A stretch of 64,000 bases of DNA from Lactifluus volemus (GCA_022376515.1 WTXI01000001.1:1426001-1490000), one strand, 5' to 3'; positions 35,117 to 46,055 are shown, counted from the stretch's first letter. A program made the numbers and translations. The notes: generated from the letters alone by a model not told the origin.

Positions 35117-37242
35117 CTATCGCTCAATACCCCGTTTTTTGGATGCTCTTGCTTCATAGTGGTCGTCTTCGTCAGTTAAGAATAGCAGTTTGCGCTTGCG
35201 TTGAACGGCGATTGGTGTGCCTGTCTTGAAAGATGGGTTCAGGCCGGATAGTTGACACACCCCGGTAGACTTGTAATCTCCCTCCAACGAGGGATCAAAT
35301 ACATAAATACACCCAGGAGCACGGAATGAGGGGGTTTCGACTTGGGGCAATACGTGAGCTCCTCTGGGGAAGAGGGATAGCGAGTTGTCCCAGCTCCTGT
35401 CAGATGTATCGGTGCTCGAAACGCTGCCGTCAGAAGACGAATCCGAGGTAAAGTCAAGTTGGGGGGGAAACTGCTCAGGCTCTTCGACTTCCGGGAATGA
35501 GGGGTGGGGAATGTACGAAGCATAGCCAGGGGCTGGTACGTGTGATGGCACCGCAAGCGACGTTGATGCCCATGACGAGGACGAAAAAGCATTGATGTCA
35601 CGGCATGAGAGCGACGAGGTTGACAGCTGATTTGGAAGAACAGCATAATTGGAGGAGGGTTCAGCAGACCGTGTGACATCCAAGGAAATGGCTGCCGGGC
35701 ATGACGAAGCGGACGCGACATACGACGGGAGAGGCTCAAGAGGAAGCTGTGAGGTTATTAAGCTGGTACTGGCGACAGGTTGTTCTCGTTCCGACACTGA
35801 GATGAGATGTGCATCGGGAAACCGATCCGCGGTGCTCGTTATGCTTGACTCTAGGCAAGCTCGTTTGTAAGCGAGAGAACATTCAACGCCAGAATTGCCG
35901 TCGTATTCAAGACGTTTTCTCTTCATAGCGGAATGAGGATGGGACAGAGAATGTGATGACTGGGTGTCGTCGTTGTCCACTTGGGCGGAGTGACCCTGTG
36001 ATGAAGTGATCTCAGAGCTTGTGTCGGTGTGAGGTTCTTCTTCCACTGGATAATTATAGAACAAGTCGTCTACACCCAATGGTCTATCGATCGCGATCCA
36101 GGATACGGGATGCATCGAGATATCCGGGGCGTTGGGAACGTAGAAAGGAAGTGTGGGTGGGCGGAGGTCTTCAAGGGTACTTGCATCCCATTGTCGAAGC
36201 GTAGTCTCAGATATCGGTAACTAATATGCGGAGGTCAGGTTCATCCGTGAATGAGCTGTGAAGGCCAGAGCATACGGGAGTAGTGACTCCTTCATGAGGG
36301 TTCAGTAGGGTTGCGTAACGAGGCTCCCTTGCAAGTCGATACTCAGTCTCGCGTGCGTCTTGGAAATCGAGTAGGAACTTGACTTGGCGCATTTCGAGTT
36401 GAAATTCATAGGTACTGCAGCCACTCAGCCCTATCTTCATAGCTGGTGGAAGACAAGATGCATGTCTAAAATTGATGATTGTAGCCTTCCCGTCACGGCC
36501 TGTACTCCATTCAGAGGGAAATGGTGCTTGTAGCGCGATAGTAACGTACCAACAAGCATATGTCTTAATGCGACATCGCGGTGCAATACACCACGAGCGT
36601 GTATTTGTGTATATGCCTCGACTATCGCACGCTTTTCACCGGTCGGGAGCCACCTGTCTGCTACTCGCCATGCGTGCGGGTGCGGAGGCTCCATTGCCAC
36701 GTTTGCAAGACCTTCAGACGTGTTAAAGATGCCAATGATGCTAGGGACGCAAAGTCCCTGAAGTGGTCGCAAATGAAGTGGGTGACCGTATAGATAAAGC
36801 TATAGAATGAGGTAAGTCGATGAGGTGACCGTTGTGACGAAGCTAGTACTTCTTTGTGGAACCCATCCCAGATGTTCCATCTGATAGATTAAAGGAGAGT
36901 CAACACTAAGCCATAAAAGTGAGAAGGGGCATTCACATCTTTGATACTATCGCGATAGCTTGGACTCCAAGAGTGGCCTTTCTGAGATAACACGTGGTGG
37001 CCCTTCCAGCTAAACTGAGGGATTGAGGAAAGTCAAGGCTTGGGTTGAAACAACTGCTCACCTCGGAGCATGACACCTTTCCCGAGCCATCGCAGTTTCC
37101 GGCCGAAAAGCCGGGAGTACTTGGCATGGGGCACGTACAGATGATTGAGACAAGATGAGACATCTACCTTGTCTTCACCATGCGTGATCAGAGATGTCAC
37201 CAATGTTTCTGGTAACGCGGATGTAGATATTGCCGGTGGCAT
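35117..37242 (-). CDS. Fungal kinase-like protein with degenerate catalytic motifs and a disordered nuclear-type tail
   Basis: Several exons on the minus strand. Recognisable core: LRPLQGLCVPSIIGIFNTSE, AIVEAYTQIHARGVLHRDVA then LRHMLVG, and after a 50-nt intron RDGKATIINFRHASCLP. The catalytic loop keeps HRD but has His where kinases have the Mg-binding Asn, and NFR stands in place of DFG, so catalysis is doubtful. The tail of over 300 residues is Ser-rich with three basic clusters (MKRKRLE, QRKRKLLF, SKKRG), suggesting nuclear location. It resembles the expanded basidiomycete protein-kinase-like families whose roles are unknown. A 55-nt intron (GTATGC...TTAG) joins EGVTTP to LPISETTLRQW. 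The N-terminus (MPPAISTSALPETL) and early exons are tentative. Confidence 0.6.
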
Positions 37243-37448
37243 AGACGTGGAGTGAGACAAAGTAAGTAGGAGAGTTGTGTAAAGACGAAGCTGCGACCAT
37301 TGATGATATATGATGGCGACGGCTAGTTGGGTCGTCAAGCATAGTTGAGGTGATAATAGCCATCCGTGAACAATTGGCTGGGTTGTGTAACAATAGGGCA
37401 GCGAGGCTTAGCTCTAAGAGCGCACCGCCGCGCCATCTTTTTGTCCTA

Positions 37449-40181
37449 ATGGCCGCTCAAATTCCGCTTCCACTTACACAGGCCAGTGAACAATCCCCAA
37501 ACATTTTCGTTGACCTTTCTGGTTCTCCTCTCTCAGTTTATCTCGACGTGAATCCAGAGATCCTCTCTAGACCTAGGCTCATCCGTCTGCTTCGTGTGGG
37601 TGTTCTCTTCACAAGTTTTATGCATGTCCCGAAGGCCTCACGCTCGAAACATCTCTTTTACAGACATCAGGTGCTGATATATGCCATAACCCCTCAGCTT
37701 CCAATATCCTTCTCATCAATCCGGACACCGAATCCGGTCGCAAGTTTGTGCACGATTGGAGCGCAGACTCACACAAGATAGTCCTAAACTATGGATGGAT
37801 TCAGGCTTGTATTCAAGCCGGCCGTCCACTGCTCGAAATAGACAAATGGGGCGGTTTTCACATCCCACACACAAGTGGATGTATGTATAGTGAAGATGAA
37901 GGTGACGAGGATATGGAAGGCGATTGCAATCACTCACGGTCGGTCTACCCTCCGACCTATTTACAAGTTCCTGCTGACATTGCGACACTCTCCTACTCTA
38001 AAGGGCAATTCCTTCATCCCCTTCCTCTAAGAGTAAACAGCCACTAAACTCGACTCGTCCGAAACTTCCTATCCAGCCCGCTTCGACCGAGCCAAGTGTT
38101 AAGCTTAGCACGCGCGGTCTTGCTCGCCGCTCCATGTCTTCCAGTCGTCAACCATCAAACTCTCTACCTATACGCTCTCCTCCATCCAAGTTAGTCTCCC
38201 CTACCGTGTTATCACCGAAAGCTGCAACGGGAATTAACACACAAGACACCCCCACGGATCATTACAAACCGACGCTCCCGAAATTTGTGTCGCCCCAGCA
38301 AGCCTCTCTGCCACAACCCCATCTATTAGCCCAAGCAGCCCATATGCCACCTCCGGCGCTCCCCCTATCACATTCACCTCGGCCATCCATGTCCCAGAAT
38401 TTTCCTATCACCATGGGCCACTCTGGGCCACAGCAGCCTTCTACAGACCTAACGAACCTATTGCATGCATTAAATTCCGCGTCTTTACTTCATCAGAACA
38501 CTAATACCCAGACCTTGGCCCGAGTGATTGAGACGGTCATCGCGGTTGCGCAGGGACAGGGCATAGACACTAGTGTTTTTCAGAACTATCTTTCCACCTT
38601 ACCCATGTCCTCGTCGTCCATTCCGCCTTCCCCCCCCTCGGTCTCTCAGTCGTCTCATTTACCAGACTTTACCTCTCATCCCCTGGAGGAACCACCAGGG
38701 CCTTCCGTTTCTAACTCGTCTTCCGAGGTCGTAGGGCAAAGATCAAGTAGCATGCGTACTCCCCGACCCTTATCTTTCGAACCATCTTCAACTACAAAAA
38801 GGAGACGATCATCTCCAAAACAACCTTCCCAAGTTAAGAAGGTTCCACGACAGAACCTGTCGAGAGTAGTTCATCAATCCTCTCAACCGGCAGGAGGCGT
38901 CTTTTCCACGAAAAATGGCCAACCCATCCTGGTGTTTGTACAGATTGATACCCGGGGGCGGCATGGAATTGTGCATCTTATAAAGGTTAGTCTTCCAAGT
39001 CTTATACCCTCGACATGATTCAGATGCTCGCAGAAAAACGGCGGACAAATTACAGCAGACATCCCCAGAGCGGCCTTCGTTGTCCTGAATCCACGTTCTG
39101 TTTCCTATGCTGATTTGAGACAAGAGGCTGAAGATTCAGAGAAGGTGATAGTGCGGATCGCGTTCATCACTGATAGCATTGAGCAAGGTCATCTCGTGGA
39201 TCCGGGTGATTATCTACTTGAAGACGCTGGCATGCCAAGGAAGCGCGGTCGGGGACAACCTCCTAGTTCCCTCCATGGCAGACGTTCATTTGAGAGGGGT
39301 CATGAGCTATCCGAGGCTCAAACCTCCGACACTATCGCGCTTGCTCCCTCATCCATACTCTCGCATAGACGTTCCGCCACTCCTGAACCCCCGGTGGCTG
39401 TGCAAATAGGAAATGGCTACAAATATACGTCTGCAGAAATGACATACGCCTGGGCCCTGATTCGCCGTATGATAAGTAGGGACCGGCGGACCAGCAAAAC
39501 CGCTGCGGCGAAGGCTCTACATCAAAAGGTGTGTCGCGCACGTGGTTCATCTTGACAGTACCTCGTCCTGCTCACACCACTGGTTGAAGATGCCACACCA
39601 CTCCATAGCTTCATGGTCTATCCTGTTGAACCGAGAGAAAGAGACGTACGAAGAGGTTAGGGTGGAAGCCCTTCGTTCTACCCCTTCTTCTGGTGCACAT
39701 CCATCTACCGTACGGCCGCATCAAGGCGCACATCATTCCCGAGATGATACCAGTGATGCAAAAATGGATGAAGCTTATCGGGAAGCAGAACTGCTTGAAG
39801 AGCTTCAAGTGGGCGCGTCACTAGTCCCAGCAGAGGGGGAGTCCATGTACGACGATGAGCATCAGCAGTCCTGGCCCGAAGATCCAAACAAAGACGGGAA
39901 TGAACCGGATGCATACACGCAAGATTTTGAAGCTCTCGTTGAATTCTTGGCATCTGCGGATGCTGACGGCGGAGACGAGGATGAGATCTTTGAACGACTG
40001 GCAGCAAAGGTCCTGCTTATCTGAACTGCCTTTTTGATTGATGAAATGTCTGACTATTCAGTTACAGAGCAGCTGCATTACGGCCCCAAGCTGGCCCGAC
40101 TTTCTGGAGCAACATGCAACCACTGTGGCGGAAGAAGTTGAACGGAGGTACACGACGCAGCAAGCCTCGTCGATCAATTGA
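37449..40181 (+). CDS. BRCT and Myb/SANT-like protein, Rap1-related
   Basis: Exon 1 (37449-37599) and exon 2 (from 37671) form a BRCT-like module: MAAQIPLPLTQASEQSPNIF, RPRLIRLLRVGADICHNPSA, NILLINPDTESGRKF, then VLNYGWIQACIQAGRPLLEI with the BRCT tryptophan. A long Ser/Pro/Gln linker leads to a second BRCT-like segment (PILVFVQIDTRGRHGIVHLI, then after an intron KNGGQITADIPRAAFVVLNP). A Myb/SANT-like stretch follows (YKYTSAEMTYAWALIRRMIS, KTAAAKALHQK|MPHHSIASW, SILLNREKETYEEV), an acidic region, and a final exon with APSWPDFLEQHATTVAEEVE. The domain order resembles Rap1. One frame break near 38010 separates the first BRCT from the linker. Role probably in chromatin or telomeres, by inference. 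Confidence 0.65.
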
Positions 40182-40355
40182 GAGCCTTTGAGCTGGCAAA
40201 TATCCCCAGACATTCTCTATTCACTAGGCGCGAGGGTAGTCATAGTTATACTATTTACATCCTGTAGTGCCTGCTATGGACTGACTTGGGACGCGATAAT
40301 TTGTCCCAGAAGCCTTTAGCCAAGGTGATACCACTGAGCAATAATGTAATAATTA

Positions 40356-40956
40356 TCAAAACAACGGTGGCGATGAGTTTTGCTTGAAGAAGCGTTTCCT
40401 TTTCTCTTCATACGACAGCGGCTCTGTATCCCCTCGTAATGATTGGCCAGCACTGTCGAACGTCCCCATCGCAGCTCCAATGACTGCGCAGGATGCTACG
40501 GCTATGGGTAGGGAACGGGCTGCACGCAAGGTTCGACACAGATGGCTCGGAAGACGCGAGAGCGCGCACCTCTGATACCGGCCAAGAAACCAGCCGCGCA
40601 ACCACCTGCTACGCCGTTCAATGCATCCTGCTTTTCCCGTTGGTTTGCGACGATGGACTCTGTGGCAGCGAACGTTGCGCCCATGGCAGCTGCAAAATCA
40701 GGATGGCAGTACCTATCAATGACTGTGACTTCCACTTTTAAAGACAGATCTGACCGAAAAAACCGATAGTTCCACCCGTCCTCGATAAGAACCCAGCTGC
40801 ACCCTTGGAGTGGGAACCTAGGGCGTTCTGCACGCTACTGACGAAAGCCCCAACGAGGGCAGCTTGCAATGCGACCGTCGCAGTATAGTGTAATGTCGGT
40901 CTTGGCTCAAAACTTGGCGTATATGCCGGCTGGTCGGATAATTTTGGAGAGGACAT
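40356..40956 (-). CDS. Complex I accessory subunit of the Tim17 family (NDUFA11/NUO-21.3b-like)
   Basis: Three exons (40956-40755, 40689-40570, 40519-40356) give 161 residues. MSSPKLSDQPAYTPSFEPRP opens the protein; TATVALQAALVGAFVSSVQN, GFLSRTGGTIGFFAAMGATF, VAGGCAAGFLAGIRARSLPI and VASCAVIGAAMGTFDSAGQS are the four hydrophobic segments of the Tim17/NDUFA11 fold with typical small-residue packing. The C-terminus (YEEKRKRFFKQN) matches the fungal 21.3 kDa complex I subunit. It acts in the inner mitochondrial membrane as a respiratory complex I accessory subunit. Both introns were checked for frame; no breaks. Confidence 0.85.
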
Positions 40957-41249
40957 GTCGAACCAGGACCGTGACCTGGCGGGGTGAGACAAAGGGACGG
41001 CCCAAAGGACCGGCCGGAGTTTACATTTTTGGACATATGTCGCCGCCGGTGAAATGAACCATTTCGATATCTTGATCGGTGCTAACAACATCCCGGACCC
41101 CCGGCCGTCGCCATGGAGGATGATGGTACAAAGTTGCCCTGGTATAGGAATAACCAAGCAGACCCCCCATTCCGACTGACAACCTGTTTCAAGGTTCGCC
41201 GGGCGCATCATTTTATGCTGTATGCCTGGAAACTGAACGCTCTGAATTG

Positions 41250-43062
41250 ATGTTTAGAACCTTCGTGGGCCCGAATACAGCTTTGTGACTTTGTTTCCAT
41301 GGAACCACCATTCTTTGCACTCTCTTAGAGATCCATATATTAGTCACTTCAGTAATGGTTGGCCTAAATTCATAGAAACTTATGCGGGGTCGATGGTCCT
41401 TGGTGGCACGGAGGAGCTATATCTGATACGAGCACTTCAGTCAACTGGCAAACAGAAGAAGCAAATCCGCCTCGATGCTGCCACAGTAAGTCCTTTCAGC
41501 CTTGGCTAGTGCCCAGGGCTCAGCAGCCATGGCAGAAACTTCGCCCTATTACCGCTGTGGCCTGGGCTCTGAGTAGAAACCTCCCTCTTGATCCTCTACT
41601 CGTAATTGCAATGTCAAGCGTAGTATGCGTGTATAGTATCGGGCGCGGCGAGCCTATCGCTTTCCTACGGGGTCATGGCGGAGTATGCTTGTACTCTTAC
41701 CCCGCAATCCCTTTAGCTGACCTAAAGGTAGCCGATCACCTCTATCGCTGTTCACCCGTGCATGCCTTCCTACGTTTGCACCACTTCCTCAGATCAGACA
41801 GCAAGGATCTACGTTCTTGACGATTCCAGTTCTCCAGAACCGAACCCCTTTTGGTTGCCAGGGACTGGTCCCAGCAAAGGTGGTGCACCCCACGGATTAC
41901 GGCCTTCTGAGAGGGAAGTATGGGGCGAAGGCCTGTGCATCGCTGTCCTCGTGGGTGGCAGAAGCGGAGGCCATCTCGCGGCTGTAACGTGTGCAGCATT
42001 CCATCCGGCATTCCCCCTCATCGCAACAGGCGGGGTAATTGTCCCAATTTCCGTCGTGATACTTCTAGCTAAGAGATGGATGTTGCATCCTCTGTACAGA
42101 TGGATCGCGTGGTCAAAATATGGCGCCTACACGATTACAACGGCCACCTTATGCGTGAAGATAAGCCATTGTTCAGCAGTACCCTTGTACATCGATCTGC
42201 AGCTGCGTCCGTGGCTTGGTGCGTAAGATTATTCTACCCGTGTGCATGTGGTTTCTTCCCCATACATGATCAGGCTAGGACAAGATACACTAATCACACA
42301 TTGCACTTACACGCCTTTCTCGACTCACTTTGTATTGGAAGAAGATGAAGAAGATCTTATACAAGGCGAAGATGACGAACGTGAACTAGAGTGGTTTGGA
42401 TGCCCTGGGAGGATTGTTATTCTGCGATGGTTGGGATTCAATCGGTTTTTCCCACCAAGGGACTCGGAGACACCAAAGTCTCAGATTCAAAGGGGATGTA
42501 TATCTGTGAGTTTCTTTGCATGGTGACTGATAATGTCCAAAAGAGCATTGACGTGCATGCTCGAGCAGGATTATCAGGAAAGTTGTATGTATGAACAAAT
42601 ATGCAGCAAGTCCTATCCATTCTGAACTGCGCACACCATCTAGCATCCTTCACAATAATAGCGTCCATCCCTCTCCCATATCATGAGAAATCCCTTACTC
42701 CACATCTTCGCGTATTTGGAGATGTCTACCACGATCACATCATTCTCGTCGCACATCAAAAGGCTATTCACCTGCTCAACACTTCACATATCTCTGGTCT
42801 CGAGACAACCGAGTTTCCCACGGACCGTGAACAGCTTCCCTTGTCTTTAATGGGTCAGTCGAGACTTCGCGTCGAGGCGAGTATAGATGCAAAATGGCTC
42901 CATGAAAATCGTTGGCCTCGTGACTTGGGCTGGCGCATCGATCTTGACTCTAGATTTGCCATTGACGAAGATGTGCAAGCCGTAGACATGGGATTGAATG
43001 GGGAGGTGATTGTCGCAGTTGGGAACAAGGGGAGTATGTGGGTATGGATGAAAGAGCAGTAG
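41250..43062 (+). CDS. WD40-repeat protein, possibly the PRC2 subunit EED/ESC
   Basis: About eight exons. Propeller blades are seen as KLRPITAVAWALSRNLPLDP, LVIAMSSVVCVYSIGRGEPI, AFLRGHGG then PITSIAVHPCMPSYVCTTSS then DQTARIYVLDD, VTCAAFHPAFPLIATGGMDR then VVKIWRL, and HRSAAASVAWLGQDTLITHC. The final segment is DVQAVDMGLNGEVIVAVGNK then GSMWVW. Blade spacing, the GHGG.IT..AVHP motif and the blade ending in a WLG.. strand followed by PGRIVILRW recall EED/ESC of Polycomb repressive complex 2, but general WD40 proteins are not excluded. One base is missing near 41267 (GTGGG-CCCGAA), next to the proposed start. The 3' end has a duplicated fragment at 45.4 kb. Head-to-head with the complex I gene. 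Confidence 0.65.
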
Positions 43063-43365
43063 AATTATTCGCGTATATTTTGTCTCCGAGTCTCCGGCTG
43101 AGCCATAAATGGAGCTCTCACTCTGCTGGTGATTCATGTAACCCATCTTCCCCATTCAATCAATTTCTTTTCGAACACGACTACGTAGGACATGGTACCT
43201 CAAGCGGAGAACGGGAATAGAATGAATGAAAAACAGTTGGAGCAGAAGCCCGAACCTCTCTACTCCCAAAGTGAACCCGAGCCCCAGGCGCCAACACACA
43301 TCAGTTTCCAGATTCGTAGAGTTCGCTAACGCATGGGGAGATATTGTAGGAACTGACTCTGGGAT

Positions 43366-43972
43366 TTAGCGTTTGTAAGGCACGACAACGCCATTAGGAG
43401 CCTGTACAGCAACCTCCTCTGGGATTTCAACTTGTCGTTTGTAAGGTACGACAACGCCATTGGGAGCCTGTACAGCGACCTCCTCTGGGATTTCAACTTG
43501 TCGTTTGTAAGGTACGACAACGCCATTGGGAGCCTGTACAGCGACCTCCTCTGGGATTTCAACTTGTCGTTTGTAAGGTACGACAACGCCATTGGGAGCC
43601 TGTACAGCGACCTCCTCCGGGATTTCAACTTGTCGTTTGTAAGGTACGACAACGCCATTGGGAGCCTGTACAGCGACCTCCTCTGGGATTTCAAGTTGTC
43701 GTTTGTAAGGTACGACAACACCATTGGGAGCCTGTACAGCAACCTCCTCTGGGATGATCTGGTCACGTTTGATGTAAGCCAGGATAGGACTAAAAGGTGA
43801 CAGGTCACGCTGAATCGCATGCTGACAAAGCCATTAAAATTAAGTCGTCGCTTCTGAATCAAAAATAGACAACAGTACGCACATCGATCTGCGACAGTAC
43901 CGGAACTGCCGCAACGTTGACAATTAGAGAAAGCCCCACAAAGGCGAGCACTACCAGGCGCGAGAAAGGCAT
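43366..43972 (-). CDS. Kex2-processed repeat protein: secreted precursor with six 22-residue units
   Basis: Two exons (43972-43883 and 43821-43366, intron 61 nt with GTGCGT donor) give 181 residues. Exon 1 is almost entirely a signal peptide (MPFSRLVVLAFVGLSLIVNV). Exon 2 starts with the propeptide HAIQRDLSPFSPILAYIKR and then six tandem units of Q(V/L)E + IPEEVAVQAPNGVVVPY + KR; the first unit has DQI at its head and the protein ends exactly at the last KR. Every unit closes with Tyr-Lys-Arg, a Kex2 site. This is the architecture of Kex2-processed repeat proteins, giving up to six copies of one 20-residue peptide beginning with Gln and ending with Tyr. No UstYa/DUF3328 oxidase gene is in view, so a dikaritin-type RiPP is possible but not shown. 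Confidence 0.88.
43369..43764. repeat. Six perfect-length 66-bp tandem coding repeats
   Basis: The 396 bp hold six head-to-tail 66-bp units. Internal units are nearly identical even at third codon positions (CCG/CCA and GTT/GTC being the only common changes), while the outer units differ slightly, for example GGT against GGC and CTT against GTT. That implies recent unequal crossing-over or gene conversion. All six stay in frame. Confidence 0.95.
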
Positions 43973-44001
43973 CGAAAGAACGTTGGTGGTGCGAAATTGG
44001 A

Positions 44002-44280
44002 GTCGAAAGTAGAGTAGAATCGGGCTTTAAAGGTCGACCTGCGGCCTACACGAAACGAAAGTGAAAAAGATCTACATACAAAGAGGTATTCAGGTCAATG
44101 GATAGCCGAGCACAGATAAAGTTACTTACTTACGAGGGGGAGTTGAGGGAAGCGAGGAACTGAAGTGGAAACGCAGGTCGCTTCACTTAAAAAGTAACAT
44201 GGTTTCCCCTCGCAACCAACAAACTGTCGTTGCCCTTACGACGGCACGGGATCACATATCCCGGAGCGCTCTCCATCACA
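44002..44280. repeat. Repeat-precursor upstream region, copy A
   Basis: The region immediately upstream of the precursor start (reading on the minus strand) recurs at 47309-47550 and in part at 47572-47800. Shared blocks include GTCGAAAGTAGAGTAGAATC, TTTAAAGGTCGACCTGCGGC, GTTTCCCCTCGCAACCAAC and CCGGAGCGCTC. The TTTAAAG box is a candidate TATA-like element. It marks the 5' part of a duplicated cassette. Confidence 0.75.
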
Positions 44281-44399
44281 CGCCCTAGACAGCGCGCAGA
44301 CTGCGTGTGTGTGGCGTCTAGTGAAACATCCAAGGCCGGGCTTGGCCGTGAGCCGGGCCCAGGACGGCGCATCGGTCTGGTTGTCACTCTGGCCTAACT

Positions 44400-45410
44400 T
44401 AGCAGGGTGCAAAGCTGAGAGCTGGTGGCCGACGGGCCGTGGTTTACAACCAGGTTATTAGTACGTGTCAATGCACCTGTATATACCTAAAAGCTCTTAT
44501 CGGCCTAGCCCGAGAGCGGGCCTACTAGGCCATCTTCTGCTTGCTGGGCCAATAAAATCCTTACTTGATTGTTAAAAATGTTCCCAAATGGATATGCTTT
44601 CGGTAACATTGTCCGCCACTGCGCCTTCCACAGTAGAAAGTAGAAAGTATGTGCGTCTCCCGCCGTGTCTCCCGTGCACTCACCCAGCCTTCTAGCCCGT
44701 CCAAGAAGAGACCTCAAAAGTGGTCCGCTGTCCCGTCCTGTGCATCCACTTTTGGCTCGTTCCCTCTCCCAAGACTGTGGAGCCCGGTCGCTCCCCTCAC
44801 TATTCCGCCTGGCCCGCCCCTTCTTCCTGCTGCCAAACATCGTCTACCTTGCCTCCACCCGTAGTTTCTACTGCATACTCTGCTGTCCGCTGCTGCTTTT
44901 ACTGCCAGCCACTGCCTAGCCCGCTGCCTGCTGCTGCTAAGCTGCCGCCTGGCCAATCATCACCACCCCCTCCTGCCAGCCACTGTTGCCTGGCTTGTGT
45001 CTTCCCTTGCTTTTGCAACCACCTAACCTGCCACACTTCCTTACTGCCACCGCCTGCCATCTGTTGCTGATACCATAGCTTCATACTCGGCCTGGTTGAC
45101 AAGTCCAAGATCGTGACCCACCCTATGGACATGCCCTCCCAGAGTTTTTAACTTTCACAACAGATCAAAATATGCCGTCTCCAGTAGTAGCCGCCGTCTA
45201 GCCCGCTCCTACTGTTGCTGCCATATCCCGCCCCCAATGTTGTTTGTGCCACCGCCGCCGCTTAGCCCAGCTCCTGCTGCCGCCACCTCGTGGTCCACCT
45301 CATCCTGCGTTGTCGCCACCAAACCCTTGGTTGCTAACCGTCTCTCTGCAGCCCACCCACCCTCACTGCTCCTGCTACCATGTGATACACCTCTTTCTTA
45401 TCGACGTGTC
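44400..45410. other. C-rich low-complexity DNA without a gene
   Basis: From about 44640 the sequence is dominated by irregular CTGCTGCC, CCGCCTGCCAGCCACTG and TAGCCCG(T/C)... blocks recurring at spacings of 50-250 bp (near 44693, 44917, 45198, 45262). Open frames here are compositional and change strand and frame freely; none shows a family signature. It may be the decayed interior of a non-autonomous element or an expanded satellite, which cannot be decided from sequence alone. Confidence 0.5.
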
Positions 45411-45620
45411 TGGTGCATCGACTTGACCCTAGGTTTGCCATTGATGAAGATGTGCAAGCCTAGTAGACAAGGGTTGAATGGGGGAGGTGATTGTCGCGGT
45501 TGGGAACAAGGAGAGTACGTGGGTATGGATGAAAGAGTGGTAGTAACGCAACTTTGCATGTATATTTCAGATGTCTCCGAGTCTGAACCCTAATAGAGTC
45601 TCACTGCCAGTGATTCAATC
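45411..45620 (+). pseudogene. Duplicated fragment of the WD40 gene 3' end
   Basis: The stretch matches 42936-43140 with scattered substitutions and small indels: both contain the equivalent of TTTGCCATTGA-GAAGATGTG, GGGAGGTGATTGTCGC and GTGGGTATGGATGAAAGAG, then the TCTCCGAGTCT tail. Inserted bases and a TAG TAG early in the copy destroy the frame. It is a non-functional remnant that marks the left end of a duplicated segment whose right part is the second precursor gene. Confidence 0.8.
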
Positions 45621-46055
45621 AAGTCATCATTGTCCACTACCACGACTTCATCACTTGCAAATAACTCAAAAACTACTCATTCAGTTTCTACAAAACTTTA
45701 ACTGTGTGTCCTAGACAGCAATTACCATGCATTCCATAATTTTTATTCAGCAAAGTGGCCAAAAACATGCATTTCATGGAGGATGTCACATCTGTCGGTT
45801 GAGCGGCATGTCGGAGTTTAGAAAACAAGGGCGTAAATGGACACAAAGAGATGGTAACATCAAAGTGCTGGGCAGTGGGGCACGGCCTGCCAACAAGTTT
45901 CTTCAGCTCACGCATACGGAATCACCACGACCACACCTAACGTTCTTCACACCAACAATTGTGGGGAAGGAGCAAGTCAATGCACCCATTGCGAGCAAAA
46001 GTGTGAATGTGACCCTCAACACCCCATCTACACTGGCTCGTCTTTGCGCACAATC

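Noticed and set aside
43369..43764. CRISPR-like array
   Set aside because: The 66-bp units are contiguous, without spacers, and code for a repeated peptide in a eukaryotic genome.
43326..43862. A 178-residue minus-strand and a 122-residue plus-strand frame rich in repeated LYRLPMALSYLTNDK or RYDNAIGSLYSDLLWD
   Set aside because: Both are shadow frames of the six 66-bp repeats. Only the third frame has a signal peptide after splicing, KR sites in register and a stop immediately after the last KR.
44505..45593. Several overlapping frames of 60-118 residues on both strands
   Set aside because: They follow base composition of a C-rich low-complexity region, have no shared family features and no consistent splice signals.
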